Counted from the first letter of the stretch, positions 44,769 through 53,298 are shown. The stretch is DNA of 56,620 nt from an uncultured Paenibacillaceae bacterium (GCA_946478845.1 CAMLDI010000019.1:1-56620), one strand, 5' to 3'. Notes: a model not told the origin generated them from the letters alone. Numbers and translations: made by a program.

Positions 44769-45626
44769 ATGAATTTTACTGACTTCACGGATTTGCTAGC
44801 AAAGCTATCGACTCAGGATGCACAAGACATTCTTGATAAATTGCAGGAAATGGCTGATCTTAACAACTTAATGACACAACTACCCAATTCAGATCGCCAA
44901 AAAATCATTCCAAAGATTACACGATTTGCACAAAGTGATGCCAAACAAGAGAATAAAATTCTGGGTACAAATAAATATACTCCTCAACTTCAAAGGTTGG
45001 ATTTTGTCCACTGTGATTTTACAGGTGTTGGTTTTGAATGGGATGGCCCTCATTATGCTCTCGTATGGGAAGTAAACCCTGAATTTGATGCGATTACGGT
45101 CATACCCGCCACTAGCCAAAAGAGAAAGCTGTATGCTAATGTAATATCGGTAGGATCGGTATTAGGTCTTCCTCCCGGAGATACAACACTTTTAGTCTCT
45201 GATATGACAAAAGTTTCTCGAAAAAGGCTTACGCAGGTCATATTCACTCATTGGAAGAAAGGTCCTACTGTTTCTCGGCTAAAACGTAGCTGGATCAATC
45301 GAATCGTAGAAGCCATTGCTGTTACCTTTGGAAATGAAAGGACATTTGAAGACTATCTCAAAGTCTTCACTAAGGTTGCCATGCCGGACGATTTGACGTT
45401 TCTATATACTCTGCGGTTTACCCCGGTAAAAATTCAATTTGACGAAACCAACGGTGTACTTTTTTATCGAATTTGGAATAGGGACATATACCATAGTATT
45501 AAAATGCTTCAACCAAAGAGTATGATCAGAATATCAGAAAAAAGGCAACTTATTGATGAGCTTCTTTCGGATCATCCGGTTGTTCGACAGCAGGCAGAGT
45601 TCCGATACCAGGCCCTCTATAAGTAA
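44769..45626 (+). CDS. PemK/MazF-like domain protein
   Basis: The 285-residue protein (RBS GAGGAGAG) has a helical N-terminus to about residue 65, then a segment like PemK/MazF toxins: D-F-V-H-C-D-F-T-G-V-G-F-E-W-D-G-P-H-Y-A-L-V-W and I-T-V-I-P-A-T-S-Q-K-R, with a V-S-D-M-T-K-V-S-R-K-R-L element later. MazF proteins are about 110 residues, so this is an extended form. No separate antitoxin gene of the usual kind adjoins it. Position between a restriction system and a small RNA gene suggests a defence or addiction role, which is an inference. Confidence 0.65.
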   Translation: MNFTDFTDLLAKLSTQDAQDILDKLQEMADLNNLMTQLPNSDRQKIIPKITRFAQSDAKQENKILGTNKYTPQLQRLDFVHCDFTGVGFEWDGPHYALVWEVNPEFDAITVIPATSQKRKLYANVISVGSVLGLPPGDTTLLVSDMTKVSRKRLTQVIFTHWKKGPTVSRLKRSWINRIVEAIAVTFGNERTFEDYLKVFTKVAMPDDLTFLYTLRFTPVKIQFDETNGVLFYRIWNRDIYHSIKMLQPKSMIRISEKRQLIDELLSDHPVVRQQAEFRYQALYK

Positions 45627-45643
45627 AATAGGCCCTTTATGTG

Positions 45644-45792
45644 TTGACATATTCATGTCAATTCGTATATGATATTAATGAAGGAAATAATAACGATGCC
45701 CGCGAAGGGTCCTAAATATTGATACGATATCCCGTGAAGGGACCTTAAAAATGAATGATAAAGAGGAGCAAGTTCCGGACTTGTTCCTTTTT
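45644..45792 (+). ncRNA. Small RNA gene with two tandem 31-nt repeats
   Basis: TTGACA (45644) and TATGAT (45668) with an 18-nt spacer form a promoter; the -35 lies in a TTGACAT-attc-ATGTCAA palindrome. About 12 nt after the expected start come two 31-nt repeats (45691-45721, 45722-45752) with the shared core ACGAT-N2-CCCG-Y-GAAGGG-W-CCT. Each can fold CCC/GGG around a GYGAA loop. A terminator AGGAGCAAGT/ACTTGTTCCT with Ts ends the transcript at about 45792. No coding frame follows, so a free RNA of about 110 nt is predicted. Confidence 0.6.
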
Positions 45793-45919
45793 GCATTTTG
45801 TTTGAAAAAAGTGTGATAATTCCTTAATTATGCAACAAAGGATTATGGCAATTAATAATTAAGGAAAGATGGACGACTTGAGGGAGAGGGACTCTCTGGT
45901 ATTCCAGGGCATGGGTTTA

Positions 45920-46801
45920 TTACAACCAGGGACGGGTTACATCCAACCAGTTCCTTCTATTAAGTACGACCTTTTCGCTGGAGGTTGCATAGCAATACTG
46001 GCAGGCGAAGGGACAAGTATCATAGGACCCCATATCAACGGAAATTGCACAAAGGCACTCTTTTCGCTGGTAAGGGTCTTTTTTGTATGGGAGATTTAAC
46101 CCGAATACTTTATTCATCCAGTGGATATCAATACAGGCGCCATGCTGGATTCCATAAGCTTCTAAATCCAATTTCTCTGCACAACTATAAATAGCTACCC
46201 CTTTTTTGTGCCCGATTTCCCCAATTTGTTGAATGAGGGGGATAAAGCCAGTAGCAACAGGTCCTTCGTGAATGATAAGCCCTTGTTCTTTTTCCAGGCG
46301 TTTCATTCGTCTGTCAGCTTTCCCATATTTATCATAAAAACTAATCATGACACGGTTTGTCCAGGGAGAGAGGGTTTCTGCCAGTTTGTGAAAATGTTCT
46401 GCATGGTAGGAATCAGGTGTTAAATTACTAATTAGAATTGGGTCATAGCGCCATATTAGTTTTTCCTTGCCGATTCTTTCACTCAGGATTTGGAAGGTTT
46501 CAATCCGGTGGGAAAGGTTAGGCAACTTAGGTTCTAACAGTTGAGGGTAGTCGTTTAGGGTAAATTGAAAAAGGTATGGATACCCCAATGCATCCAGAAT
46601 ATCTAACTGTTTTAAAAAAGGGCGGGGATTTTTGGACCAGAAGACAAAAGCATCTACATCAGAAAGGGATAAAGAAATGGCTTTTTGTTGGTTCCGATTA
46701 TAAGGGTTGATGCGAATAAAAAAGCCTTCTTTGATCCGATTCAAGAACCATTCTCCATAAAATGCCGGAATGTCCGTACGGCGGCTGGCACTAATAATCA
46801 T
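45920..46801 (-). CDS. DUF1848 family protein
   Basis: The 293-residue protein starts I-I-S-A-S-R-R-T-D-I-P-A-F-Y, has F-W-S-K-N-P-x-P and near the C-terminus C-L-C and the cluster C-P-F-A-C-Q-Y-C-Y-A, which resembles a radical-SAM/Fe-S cysteine set placed at the wrong end for classical radical-SAM enzymes. The family is widespread and uncharacterised. RBS AGGAGAGGTAC. Confidence 0.85.
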   Translation of the reverse strand: MIISASRRTDIPAFYGEWFLNRIKEGFFIRINPYNRNQQKAISLSLSDVDAFVFWSKNPRPFLKQLDILDALGYPYLFQFTLNDYPQLLEPKLPNLSHRIETFQILSERIGKEKLIWRYDPILISNLTPDSYHAEHFHKLAETLSPWTNRVMISFYDKYGKADRRMKRLEKEQGLIIHEGPVATGFIPLIQQIGEIGHKKGVAIYSCAEKLDLEAYGIQHGACIDIHWMNKVFGLNLPYKKDPYQRKECLCAISVDMGSYDTCPFACQYCYATSSEKVVLNRRNWLDVTRPWL

Positions 46802-46890
46802 AGTACCTCTCCTTTTTTAAAAAATAAAATGTAACCACGTAATATCATGTTACAATTATTATAACGATTTCCAATAGGCAGTGAATAAAT

Positions 46891-46918
46891 AAAAAAGGGC
46901 GGCCAAATGGTCGCCCTT
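46891..46918 (-). terminator. Terminator of the 3D-domain gene
   Basis: On the minus strand AAGGGCGACC pairs with GGCCGCCCTT and is followed by TTTTATTTATT, a strong intrinsic terminator just after the 3D-domain gene. Confidence 0.85.
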
Positions 46919-46929
46919 AAAGCTTAGTG

Positions 46930-47667
46930 TTACTCTACAATGTGAACTTTCACATTTTGCATTCCGAAGGCTATAGCATTGCTACTGGGAATGTAGATAT
47001 CGATACGATTCCCTTTGATTGCTCCGCCAATATCAGAAGCTACGCCATAAAAACCACCAGTTGGCAATCCACTGAAATCATACCCTTCAATATAAAGTTT
47101 GGTTCCAAGAGGAATGACAGAAGGGTCTACTGCAATGGTTCCTAATTTTACTGGATTGCCCATATAATCATACTTGCCACATTCTGTTCCATAAGCAGTT
47201 GCAACCATATTTAAAACTGGATTTGGAGGTACAGTTCCAATGTAAACTGTCCGATTCCAATTTTTCCAGGTTACCGTTTGTCCGAAGCCTTCTGATACGA
47301 AACGGACAGGCACGAAGGTTCTGCTTCCAGAAATAGTGATTGGAGCATCCAAATAAACGGCTTTGCCTTCTACAATTGCATGATGGTCACCGACAGTTAA
47401 TTCGATCTTTTTCTGGCCATTGTCGATGGTGACCATTCGCTTTACTTCATCCCATGTAACATTGTAACCCAGGCTGGCAGATATAAATCGAATGGGAACC
47501 ATGGTTCTTCCTACATTGTTAATGTAGGGCTTTGCATCGGGAAATTGCACCAAGGTTCCGTTAATGGCTACCTTTACCTGGTAATTTGCCGCTTGAGACG
47601 GTTGGGCAAATAAAAAAGAACATGCCACAAGTAAAGCGCTAAAAACGATGACTATGAAGTTTTTCAT
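46930..47667 (-). CDS. Secreted cell-wall protein: copper amine oxidase-like N-terminal domain plus 3D domain
   Basis: The 245-residue protein has a signal peptide (cleavage after Q-P-S-Q-A-A), then a 'copper amine oxidase N-terminal' stalk domain (G-R-T-M-V-P-I-R-F-I-S to residue about 145), then a 3D domain (V-A-T-A-Y, G-T-I-A-V-D-P-S-V-I-P-L-G-T-K-L-Y-I, and D-I-G-G-A-I-K-G-N-R-I-D-I-Y). The three conserved Asp give the 3D domain its name. It is found in lytic transglycosylase-like cell-wall hydrolases. Control by c-di-AMP fits a wall remodelling role. Confidence 0.88.
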   Translation of the reverse strand: MKNFIVIVFSALLVACSFLFAQPSQAANYQVKVAINGTLVQFPDAKPYINNVGRTMVPIRFISASLGYNVTWDEVKRMVTIDNGQKKIELTVGDHHAIVEGKAVYLDAPITISGSRTFVPVRFVSEGFGQTVTWKNWNRTVYIGTVPPNPVLNMVATAYGTECGKYDYMGNPVKLGTIAVDPSVIPLGTKLYIEGYDFSGLPTGGFYGVASDIGGAIKGNRIDIYIPSSNAIAFGMQNVKVHIVE

Positions 47668-47674
47668 GCTGCTC

Positions 47675-47826
47675 TCCTTTCATTGCCTACGAGGTTAGTT
47701 GTCGGGTTTGGTAAGGAGTTTCCCTAGTAAATTCTAATGAATTTACATTCACCCCAATCGTGTAATAGATTTACACGAAAAAAATAGTCCCCCGTATTTC
47801 GTAAAAGATAATACGAAATTTCGGCA
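47675..47826 (-). promoter_or_regulatory. c-di-AMP riboswitch (ydaO/yuaA type)
   Basis: On the minus strand the leader contains the conserved ydaO blocks in order: GGGGGAC, GGGGTGAATG, TAGGGAAACTCCTT, ACCCGACA-CTAACCTCG-AGGC and GAAAGGAGAG just before the start codon. In this class c-di-AMP binding turns expression off. The location before a cell-wall hydrolase gene is typical. Confidence 0.88.
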
Positions 47827-47831
47827 TAGTC

Positions 47832-48111
47832 TTATTCTAGCATAAGGTTTTATGTAATCTTGCTAGTAAATTTTATAATTCTATGACAATTGGTTTTTTA
47901 AAAGAATAGAAGGGCATAAGAGATTATAAATGTGGAAGGGTAGATTTTAGTCGTGGCAAGGGTTTAGGGGGATTTCACATAGTGGATGGACTGGATTGAT
48001 GTGGTAAAATAAATGATATTAGAAAATAGTGGTTATTATAATCTGTCCGTTTCATGAGAAGGGTTTTCCGAATATTTTAATTAGAGTAAACCACTCGAAA
48101 GGACGAAGGTC
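47832..48111. other. Intergenic region
   Basis: No gene seen. On the plus strand GTGGTAAAATAAATG near 48000 may contain the -10 for the methyltransferase-like gene. The rest is A+T-rich and without repeats that I recognise. Confidence 0.35.
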
Positions 48112-48750
48112 TTGAGCTTAGCAGATATATTAACGATGTGGAGAGGGGAATGGAGAGTCCCTCCAAATTTAAGCGGCCAGGAAATATTGCGGTTTTGGGC
48201 AACTGAATATCGGCCCCATTCCTTAAAAATACAAACCGTCATGATTTATGGCGCTTATTTTAAGATTAATACCTTAATTGAGACGGGCACATATCGCGGG
48301 GATATGGTGCAAGCAACGTTAAAGCAATTTAAAAAAATGTATTCCATTGAATTAGATCCAACTTTATTTATGAGAGCGAAAATCAAATTTGCCCCATACC
48401 CTCATATTAAAATCCTGCTGGGTGATAGCGGAAAAGTGCTTCCAGGGCTTCTTCAATCCATTCACGAACCCTGTGTGTTTTGGCTAGATGGCCATTACAT
48501 TCCTTTAACATTAGATACGGCAAAAGGGAATGTAGATACACCCATTATGCAGGAACTGGCAGCTATTTTAGATCATTCCATTAAAAATCATGTGATTCTC
48601 ATCGATGATGCCCGCTGTTTTATCGGTCCCAATCCCGTGTTGAAAAATTATCCTACCATTAGAGAATTAAAAGAGTTCGTGGCCAATAAGCGCAGTGATT
48701 TAAAATTTGAAGTAGAAGATGATATTATTCGTATATTCCCCATTAATTAA
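48112..48750 (+). CDS. Class I SAM-dependent methyltransferase-like protein
   Basis: TTG start with AAAGGACGAAGG upstream. The 212-residue protein has a Rossmann-type motif I L-I-E-T-G-T-Y-R-G-D-M, motif II Y-S-I-E-L-D, then L-G-D-S-G-K-V-L-P and F-W-L-D-G-H-Y. The pattern is of FkbM- or TylF-like methyltransferases of glycan or small-molecule pathways. Substrate unknown. Confidence 0.75.
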   Translation: MSLADILTMWRGEWRVPPNLSGQEILRFWATEYRPHSLKIQTVMIYGAYFKINTLIETGTYRGDMVQATLKQFKKMYSIELDPTLFMRAKIKFAPYPHIKILLGDSGKVLPGLLQSIHEPCVFWLDGHYIPLTLDTAKGNVDTPIMQELAAILDHSIKNHVILIDDARCFIGPNPVLKNYPTIRELKEFVANKRSDLKFEVEDDIIRIFPIN

Positions 48751-48768
48751 GAAGGATGGTTGGATACC

Positions 48769-49083
48769 GTGGCTCGTACTAATAAAAGTTGGAACGAAAA
48801 ACTTCATGTGAAAAAAGACTTGCCGAAAGTTGTAGAATTGGATGAAAAGCTGGTGAAACGGTTTGGCCCGGGTACCATGGTGGTCCCCTCCCCATTAGAG
48901 GTGGATGAAATCATGGGATCCGTGGGCCCAGGCCAAGTCATTACAACAGATTTGATTCGCCGTAAACTGGCAGAAAAACATGGGACCAATACGGCCTGTC
49001 CTTTGTGTACAGGCTTGTTTGCGAAGATTGCAGCCTTCGCTGCAGAGGAAAACAGGGAAGAAATACCTTGTGGAAAATTATGA
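48769..49083 (+). CDS. MGMT-like protein, probably C-terminally truncated
   Basis: GTG 48769 is better spaced from GAAGGA than the TTG at 48760. The 104-residue product resembles a family annotated as MGMT-like: S-W-N-E-K-L, V-V-E-L-D-E-K, T-M-V-V-P-S-P-L-E-V-D-E, I-R-R-K-L-A-E-K-H-G, C-P-L-C-T-G-L-F, E-I-P. Family members usually continue with W-R-x-L and another 40-50 residues; here the frame stops at C-G-K-L. A frame change near 49070 would give T-G-G (W), so a frameshift may have removed the end. Followed by a terminator. Confidence 0.6.
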   Translation: MARTNKSWNEKLHVKKDLPKVVELDEKLVKRFGPGTMVVPSPLEVDEIMGSVGPGQVITTDLIRRKLAEKHGTNTACPLCTGLFAKIAAFAAEENREEIPCGKL

Positions 49084-49106
49084 ACAATACCTTGAGGAAT
49101 AAGAAG

Positions 49107-49137
49107 AAGGCGGTGCAGCAGCCGCCTTTAATTTTTT
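49107..49137 (+). terminator. Terminator after the MGMT-like gene
   Basis: AAGGCGG/CCGCCTT stem with a loop of about 8 nt followed by TAATTTTTTG. The T run overlaps the end of the converging gene. Confidence 0.85.
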
Positions 49138-49481
49138 GAATACCAGCTTATTTTATGTTTAATCCGAATGGCAGCCAGTGCCAAATCGAATTCCCTTCGA
49201 TTCAGGTTTGTAAGATCGTTTACGAAAAGGGAATTTTCCTCGTTATAAAATTCGATGGCTAAGTTAATCAAAACCCCTGGTTCTTTGATTTCATTATAAT
49301 CAAATTTTCCCTTAGGCAAATCCATATGTGGCAAAAGGACATTTTCCACTTCTTTATTTCCGGCCATGAGAAAAATCATGGGAAGCCAGTTATGGTCCAT
49401 TTGCAGGTCGGCATTTAATTGTTGCCGTATTTCCATAAATCTTTTTTGATGTTCAAAGTTAATAAAAAGTTCGTGATTCAT
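49128..49481 (-). CDS. Hypothetical protein, DUF6075-like
   Basis: The 117-residue protein reads N-H-E-L-F-I-N-F-E-H-Q-K-R-F, W-L-P-M-I-F-L-M-A-G-N-K-E-V, and L-I-N-L-A-I-E-F-Y-N. It resembles the uncharacterised DUF6075 group found in Bacillales and phage-linked loci. Acidic, no signal peptide, likely cytoplasmic. Stands alone. Confidence 0.55.
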   Translation of the reverse strand: MNHELFINFEHQKRFMEIRQQLNADLQMDHNWLPMIFLMAGNKEVENVLLPHMDLPKGKFDYNEIKEPGVLINLAIEFYNEENSLFVNDLTNLNRREFDLALAAIRIKHKISWYSKN

Positions 49482-49628
49482 CTCTACTAGTCCTCCGTCG
49501 TTATCAAACTTACTAATAAAATAGTACCTTTTTTCTTTCCATTAGCCAAGTCTTCCCCTCATGCACTTCAACCCTATTTCATGTGTAAACTACTATTACC
49601 ATTACCTTCCCTTAAGGCAGGCGAAGCT

Positions 49629-50312
49629 GTGAAATATAAATTTGTCTTTGATATTATTGGCCCGGTTATGATGGGCCCTTCTAGTTCCCATACCGCTGGG
49701 GCAGCCCGCCTGGGCCGCCTTGCCCGTCGCTTGTTTCATGATAAACCAGATGAGGTTATTATTACCCTGTACGAATCCTTTGCCCAAACCTATCGAGGAC
49801 ATTGCACAGACCTGGCCCTTATTGGTGGCCTTCTTGACCTAGATACCCATGACCCCCACATTCAGGATGCTTATTCTCTTGCGAAGCAACAAGAAATTCA
49901 CATCATCCTTATTCCCAGTGAAGAATCTGCTGACCATCCCAATACAGTACGCCTTCAATTAAGTAAAAAACAAAAGGAAGGTTCTCGTCCCTGGGACTTA
50001 GAGCTTCTTGGGATATCATTGGGTGGAGGGAAAATTGAACTTATTGAAATAAATGGATTCCCCATCCATTTAACCGGGGATTTTCCCGCTTTGCTTATTT
50101 TTCATGAAGACCGCTTCGGGGTCATCGCCACTGTTACAGGACTATTAAAGAAAAGCCACATCAATATTGGCTATATGGAAATGTCCCGCAAGGGGAAAGG
50201 GAGTCAGGCACTAATGATTCTGGAACTGGATCAACCCCTTATACCTGCAGTGATTGGCCGAATCAGAGCCATCCCTCAGGTTCATCATGTATGGGTTTTC
50301 CAGGGGGGCTAA
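49629..50312 (+). CDS. sdaAB: L-serine dehydratase, iron-sulfur-dependent, beta subunit
   Basis: The GTG at 49629 (AAGGCAGG upstream) gives the standard start K-Y-K-F-V-F-D-I-I-G-P-V-M-M-G-P-S-S-S-H-T-A-G-A; an upstream ATG at 49581 adds 16 residues not usual for the family. The C-terminal third is an ACT domain (I-A-T-V-T-G-L-L-K-K-S-H-I-N-I-G-Y-M). With SdaAA it deaminates serine to pyruvate. Followed by sdaAA and recG as in Bacillus. Confidence 0.93.
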   Translation: MKYKFVFDIIGPVMMGPSSSHTAGAARLGRLARRLFHDKPDEVIITLYESFAQTYRGHCTDLALIGGLLDLDTHDPHIQDAYSLAKQQEIHIILIPSEESADHPNTVRLQLSKKQKEGSRPWDLELLGISLGGGKIELIEINGFPIHLTGDFPALLIFHEDRFGVIATVTGLLKKSHINIGYMEMSRKGKGSQALMILELDQPLIPAVIGRIRAIPQVHHVWVFQGG

Positions 50313-50352
50313 TGAGGCCACATACTCTCAAGAGGAGAGGAGCAATAGATAA

Positions 50353-51237
50353 ATGTCTTTTCAGAGTGTAAAGGAATTCGTGGAAAAAGCCAAATCCTCA
50401 GGGATTCCCCTTTATGAAGTGATGATTCAACGGGAAATGGAACATTCCGAAAAAAGCCGGGCTGAAATTCTTGCCCAAATGGAGGGCTATTTAGATGTAA
50501 TGGAAGCAGCGGTGAAAAAGGGGTTGGAAGGAAAGGGAATCTCGCGGAGCGGCCTCTCAGGCGGGGATGCAAAAAAGGTGCAGGATTATGTGAAAAAAGG
50601 AAAAACCCTGGCGGGAGACGAAATATTAGAAGCAGTGAGTAAAGCCATGGCCACCAATGAAGTGAATGCCTGTATGGGCATTATTGTAGCGACCCCTACT
50701 GCGGGTTCCTGTGGTGTGATTCCGGGAGCATTGTTTTCTGTGGGGGAACGATGGCAATTAACAAGAGATCATATGGTTCACTTTTTGTTTACAGCTGGGG
50801 CCTTTGGCCAGGTGATTGCCAATAGAGCATTTATTTCCGGTGCTGCTGGAGGGTGTCAGGCAGAGGTAGGTTCTGCAGCAGCCATGGCAGCGGCAGCTCT
50901 CGTGGAAATGGCAGGAGGAAGCCCGGAGCAATCGGCAGAAGGTGCAGCTATTACTTTAAAAAATATGCTAGGTTTGGTTTGTGATCCTGTGGCAGGATTG
51001 GTGGAGGTTCCCTGTGTAAAGCGGAACGCCATGGGGGTTTCCCTGGCTCTGGTGGCAGCGGACCTGGCATTAGCCGGGGTGAAAAGCAGAATTCCCTGTG
51101 ATGAAGTCATTGATGCCATGTATCGCATTGGCAGAACCATGCCTTCTACTTTAAAAGAAACCGCGTTAGGAGGTTTAGCGGCCACCCCCACAGCCAAAAA
51201 ATGGGCAGAAAAATTAAAAGGGGATGGACCGGGATAA
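50353..51237 (+). CDS. sdaAA: L-serine dehydratase, iron-sulfur-dependent, alpha subunit
   Basis: The 294-residue catalytic subunit has S-R-S-G-L-S-G-G-D-A-K, C-M-G-I-I-V-A-T-P-T-A-G-S-C-G-V-I-P-G and the later cysteines (G-C-Q-A-E, L-V-C-D-P-V, V-P-C-V-K) that hold the 4Fe-4S cluster. RBS GAGGAGAGGAG. Three nt before recG. Confidence 0.95.
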   Translation: MSFQSVKEFVEKAKSSGIPLYEVMIQREMEHSEKSRAEILAQMEGYLDVMEAAVKKGLEGKGISRSGLSGGDAKKVQDYVKKGKTLAGDEILEAVSKAMATNEVNACMGIIVATPTAGSCGVIPGALFSVGERWQLTRDHMVHFLFTAGAFGQVIANRAFISGAAGGCQAEVGSAAAMAAAALVEMAGGSPEQSAEGAAITLKNMLGLVCDPVAGLVEVPCVKRNAMGVSLALVAADLALAGVKSRIPCDEVIDAMYRIGRTMPSTLKETALGGLAATPTAKKWAEKLKGDGPG

Positions 51238-51240
51238 ATC

Positions 51241-53298
51241 ATGAGCCGTTTATTAGAAGCACCTGTTACAAAAATTAAAGGAATCGGGGAAGAAAAAGCC
51301 CTGGAACTTAAAAACTTAAAAATAGAAACCCTGCAGGATTTAATCGAACATTTTCCTTATCGGTATGAAGATTACCAGATTCGGGATTTGTCTGAAGTAC
51401 AGGACGGGGAAAAGGTAACTATAGCCGGGGTGATTTATGGGGAGCCGGTGGTTCGTTTTTATGGCAGGCAAAAATCCCGCATTTCCGTAAAAGTGGTAGT
51501 AGACCAGGTGGTAGTGACCGCAGTTTGGTTTAATCAACATTTTTTGAAAAACCAGCTGGCCCCAGGCAAGGAAATTCGCATTACGGGCAAGCTTGAACGG
51601 AGCCGTTTGCAGATTACGGTAAGTTCCCACAGTTTTAAAACGGGCCAGGCACCTGTAGGGGAGGAAACTATCCAACCGGTGTATTCCACCACGTCTTCTA
51701 TCCATATGAAGCAAATGCGAAAATGGATGAAGCAGGCCATTGAAGAGTATGGGAAAGGAATTGAAGAAATTCTACCTTCTTATTTGATACAAAAGTATCG
51801 TCTTGTTTCCCGGGAAGAGGCCATCCGCTTTATCCATTTTCCTCAAGACTGGGAGGAAGGGAGACAGGGAAGAAGAAGGCTGGCTTTTGAAGAACTCCTT
51901 TTATTTCAACTGAAAATGCAGGCATACCATGTCATCCATCGGAAAACGGTGGCTGGGACAACTCAGGATATTCCCATGGGGAAGGTAAAAGAGTTTATTG
52001 GACATCTTCCCTTTCCTTTAACCAATGCCCAGAAAAAAGTAATCAATGAAATCCTGCAAGATATGAAAGCAGATTACTCTATGAATCGTTTATTGCAGGG
52101 GGATGTAGGATCAGGAAAGACGGTGGTAGCTGCCATTGCCCTCTATGCTACAGTGATGGCTGGTTTTCAGGGGGCGTTAATGGTACCCACGGAAATTCTG
52201 GCGGAGCAACATTATAAGAGCCTCCAGGAATGGCTGGAACCCATGGGCATACAGGTTGCTGTGTTGACAGGAAGCACCACAATAAAACAAAGAAGGGATC
52301 TTCTTGCCCAGCTTCAGTCGGGGATGCTGAATGTGGTTGTAGGGACCCATGCCTTAATTCAGGAAGATGTTTATTTTGCCAATCTGGGCCTGGTGATTAC
52401 CGATGAACAGCACCGTTTCGGGGTGGAACAACGAAAAGTGCTCCGGGAAAAGGGGTTAACCCCTGATGTTTTATTTATGACGGCGACGCCTATTCCCCGC
52501 ACTCTGGCTATTACCGTTTATGGAGACATGGATGTTTCCATTATTGATGAAATGCCTGCAGGAAGGAAAAAAATTGAAACCTATTGGGTGAAGCATACAG
52601 CCTTTGAACAGGTGTTGCAATTTGTGGAAAAAGAACTGAAGAAGGGGAGACAAGCTTATGTCATTTGCCCTCTTATTGAAGAGTCGGACAAGCTGGATGT
52701 GCAAAACGCCATTGATGTCCATGCCCAGTTAAGCCACTATTATCAGGGCCGTTTTCAGGTTGGATTAATGCATGGCAGACTGACTTCCAAAGAGAAAGAT
52801 GATATCATGGGGAAATTCGTGAACAATGATATTCACGTTCTTGTTTCTACAACCGTGGTGGAAGTAGGGGTTAACGTTCCTAATGCGACGGTCATGGTAG
52901 TCAATGATGCGGAACGCTTTGGCCTGGCTCAACTGCATCAGTTGCGGGGCCGGGTGGGCCGGGGGGCAGATCAATCTTTTTGTATTTTAATTGCTGATCC
53001 TGGTTCGGAAGTGGGGAAAGAACGAATGCGGATCATGACGGAGACCAACGATGGCTTTGTGGTGGCACAACGGGATCTGGAGTTAAGGGGTCCGGGGGAC
53101 TTTTTTGGCACGAAGCAAAGCGGGTTGCCAGAATTTAAGCTGGCTGACATCACTCAGGACTTTCGCATGTTGGAAGTGGCCAGACAGGAAGCGGCAGCTC
53201 TGGTGCAGCAGGAAGAATTCTGGGTGAATGAAGAATTTTCCCCTTTGCGCCGGTATCTCCGCAAGGATGAATATTTTATGGAACGGATTAAGGATTAG
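51241..53298 (+). CDS. recG: ATP-dependent DNA helicase RecG
   Basis: The 685-residue protein has the N-terminal helix-hairpin-helix and OB wedge domain, Walker A G-D-V-G-S-G-K-T, motif II D-E-Q-H, motif III T-A-T-P-I-P-R-T, and Q-L-R-G-R-V-G-R in motif VI, plus the D-G-F-x-x-A-x-x-D-L-x-x-R-G-P-G TRG region. It reverses stalled forks and branch-migrates Holliday junctions. Its end overlaps the converging mgtC-like gene by 11 nt. Confidence 0.97.
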   Translation: MSRLLEAPVTKIKGIGEEKALELKNLKIETLQDLIEHFPYRYEDYQIRDLSEVQDGEKVTIAGVIYGEPVVRFYGRQKSRISVKVVVDQVVVTAVWFNQHFLKNQLAPGKEIRITGKLERSRLQITVSSHSFKTGQAPVGEETIQPVYSTTSSIHMKQMRKWMKQAIEEYGKGIEEILPSYLIQKYRLVSREEAIRFIHFPQDWEEGRQGRRRLAFEELLLFQLKMQAYHVIHRKTVAGTTQDIPMGKVKEFIGHLPFPLTNAQKKVINEILQDMKADYSMNRLLQGDVGSGKTVVAAIALYATVMAGFQGALMVPTEILAEQHYKSLQEWLEPMGIQVAVLTGSTTIKQRRDLLAQLQSGMLNVVVGTHALIQEDVYFANLGLVITDEQHRFGVEQRKVLREKGLTPDVLFMTATPIPRTLAITVYGDMDVSIIDEMPAGRKKIETYWVKHTAFEQVLQFVEKELKKGRQAYVICPLIEESDKLDVQNAIDVHAQLSHYYQGRFQVGLMHGRLTSKEKDDIMGKFVNNDIHVLVSTTVVEVGVNVPNATVMVVNDAERFGLAQLHQLRGRVGRGADQSFCILIADPGSEVGKERMRIMTETNDGFVVAQRDLELRGPGDFFGTKQSGLPEFKLADITQDFRMLEVARQEAAALVQQEEFWVNEEFSPLRRYLRKDEYFMERIKD

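Noticed and set aside
45691..45752. CRISPR array or guanidine-II (mini-ykkC) riboswitch
   Set aside because: There are only two adjacent repeats without spacers, no cas genes, and the loops read GYGAA rather than the ACGR needed for guanidine-II.
45869..46423. Plus-strand open frames opposite the DUF1848 gene
   Set aside because: They mirror the codon structure of the intact minus-strand DUF1848 gene and have no ribosome binding site or known domain.
50856..51242. 128-residue minus-strand frame inside sdaAA
   Set aside because: Antisense to the catalytic subunit coding sequence; Ala/Thr-rich composition is a by-product of the sense codons.
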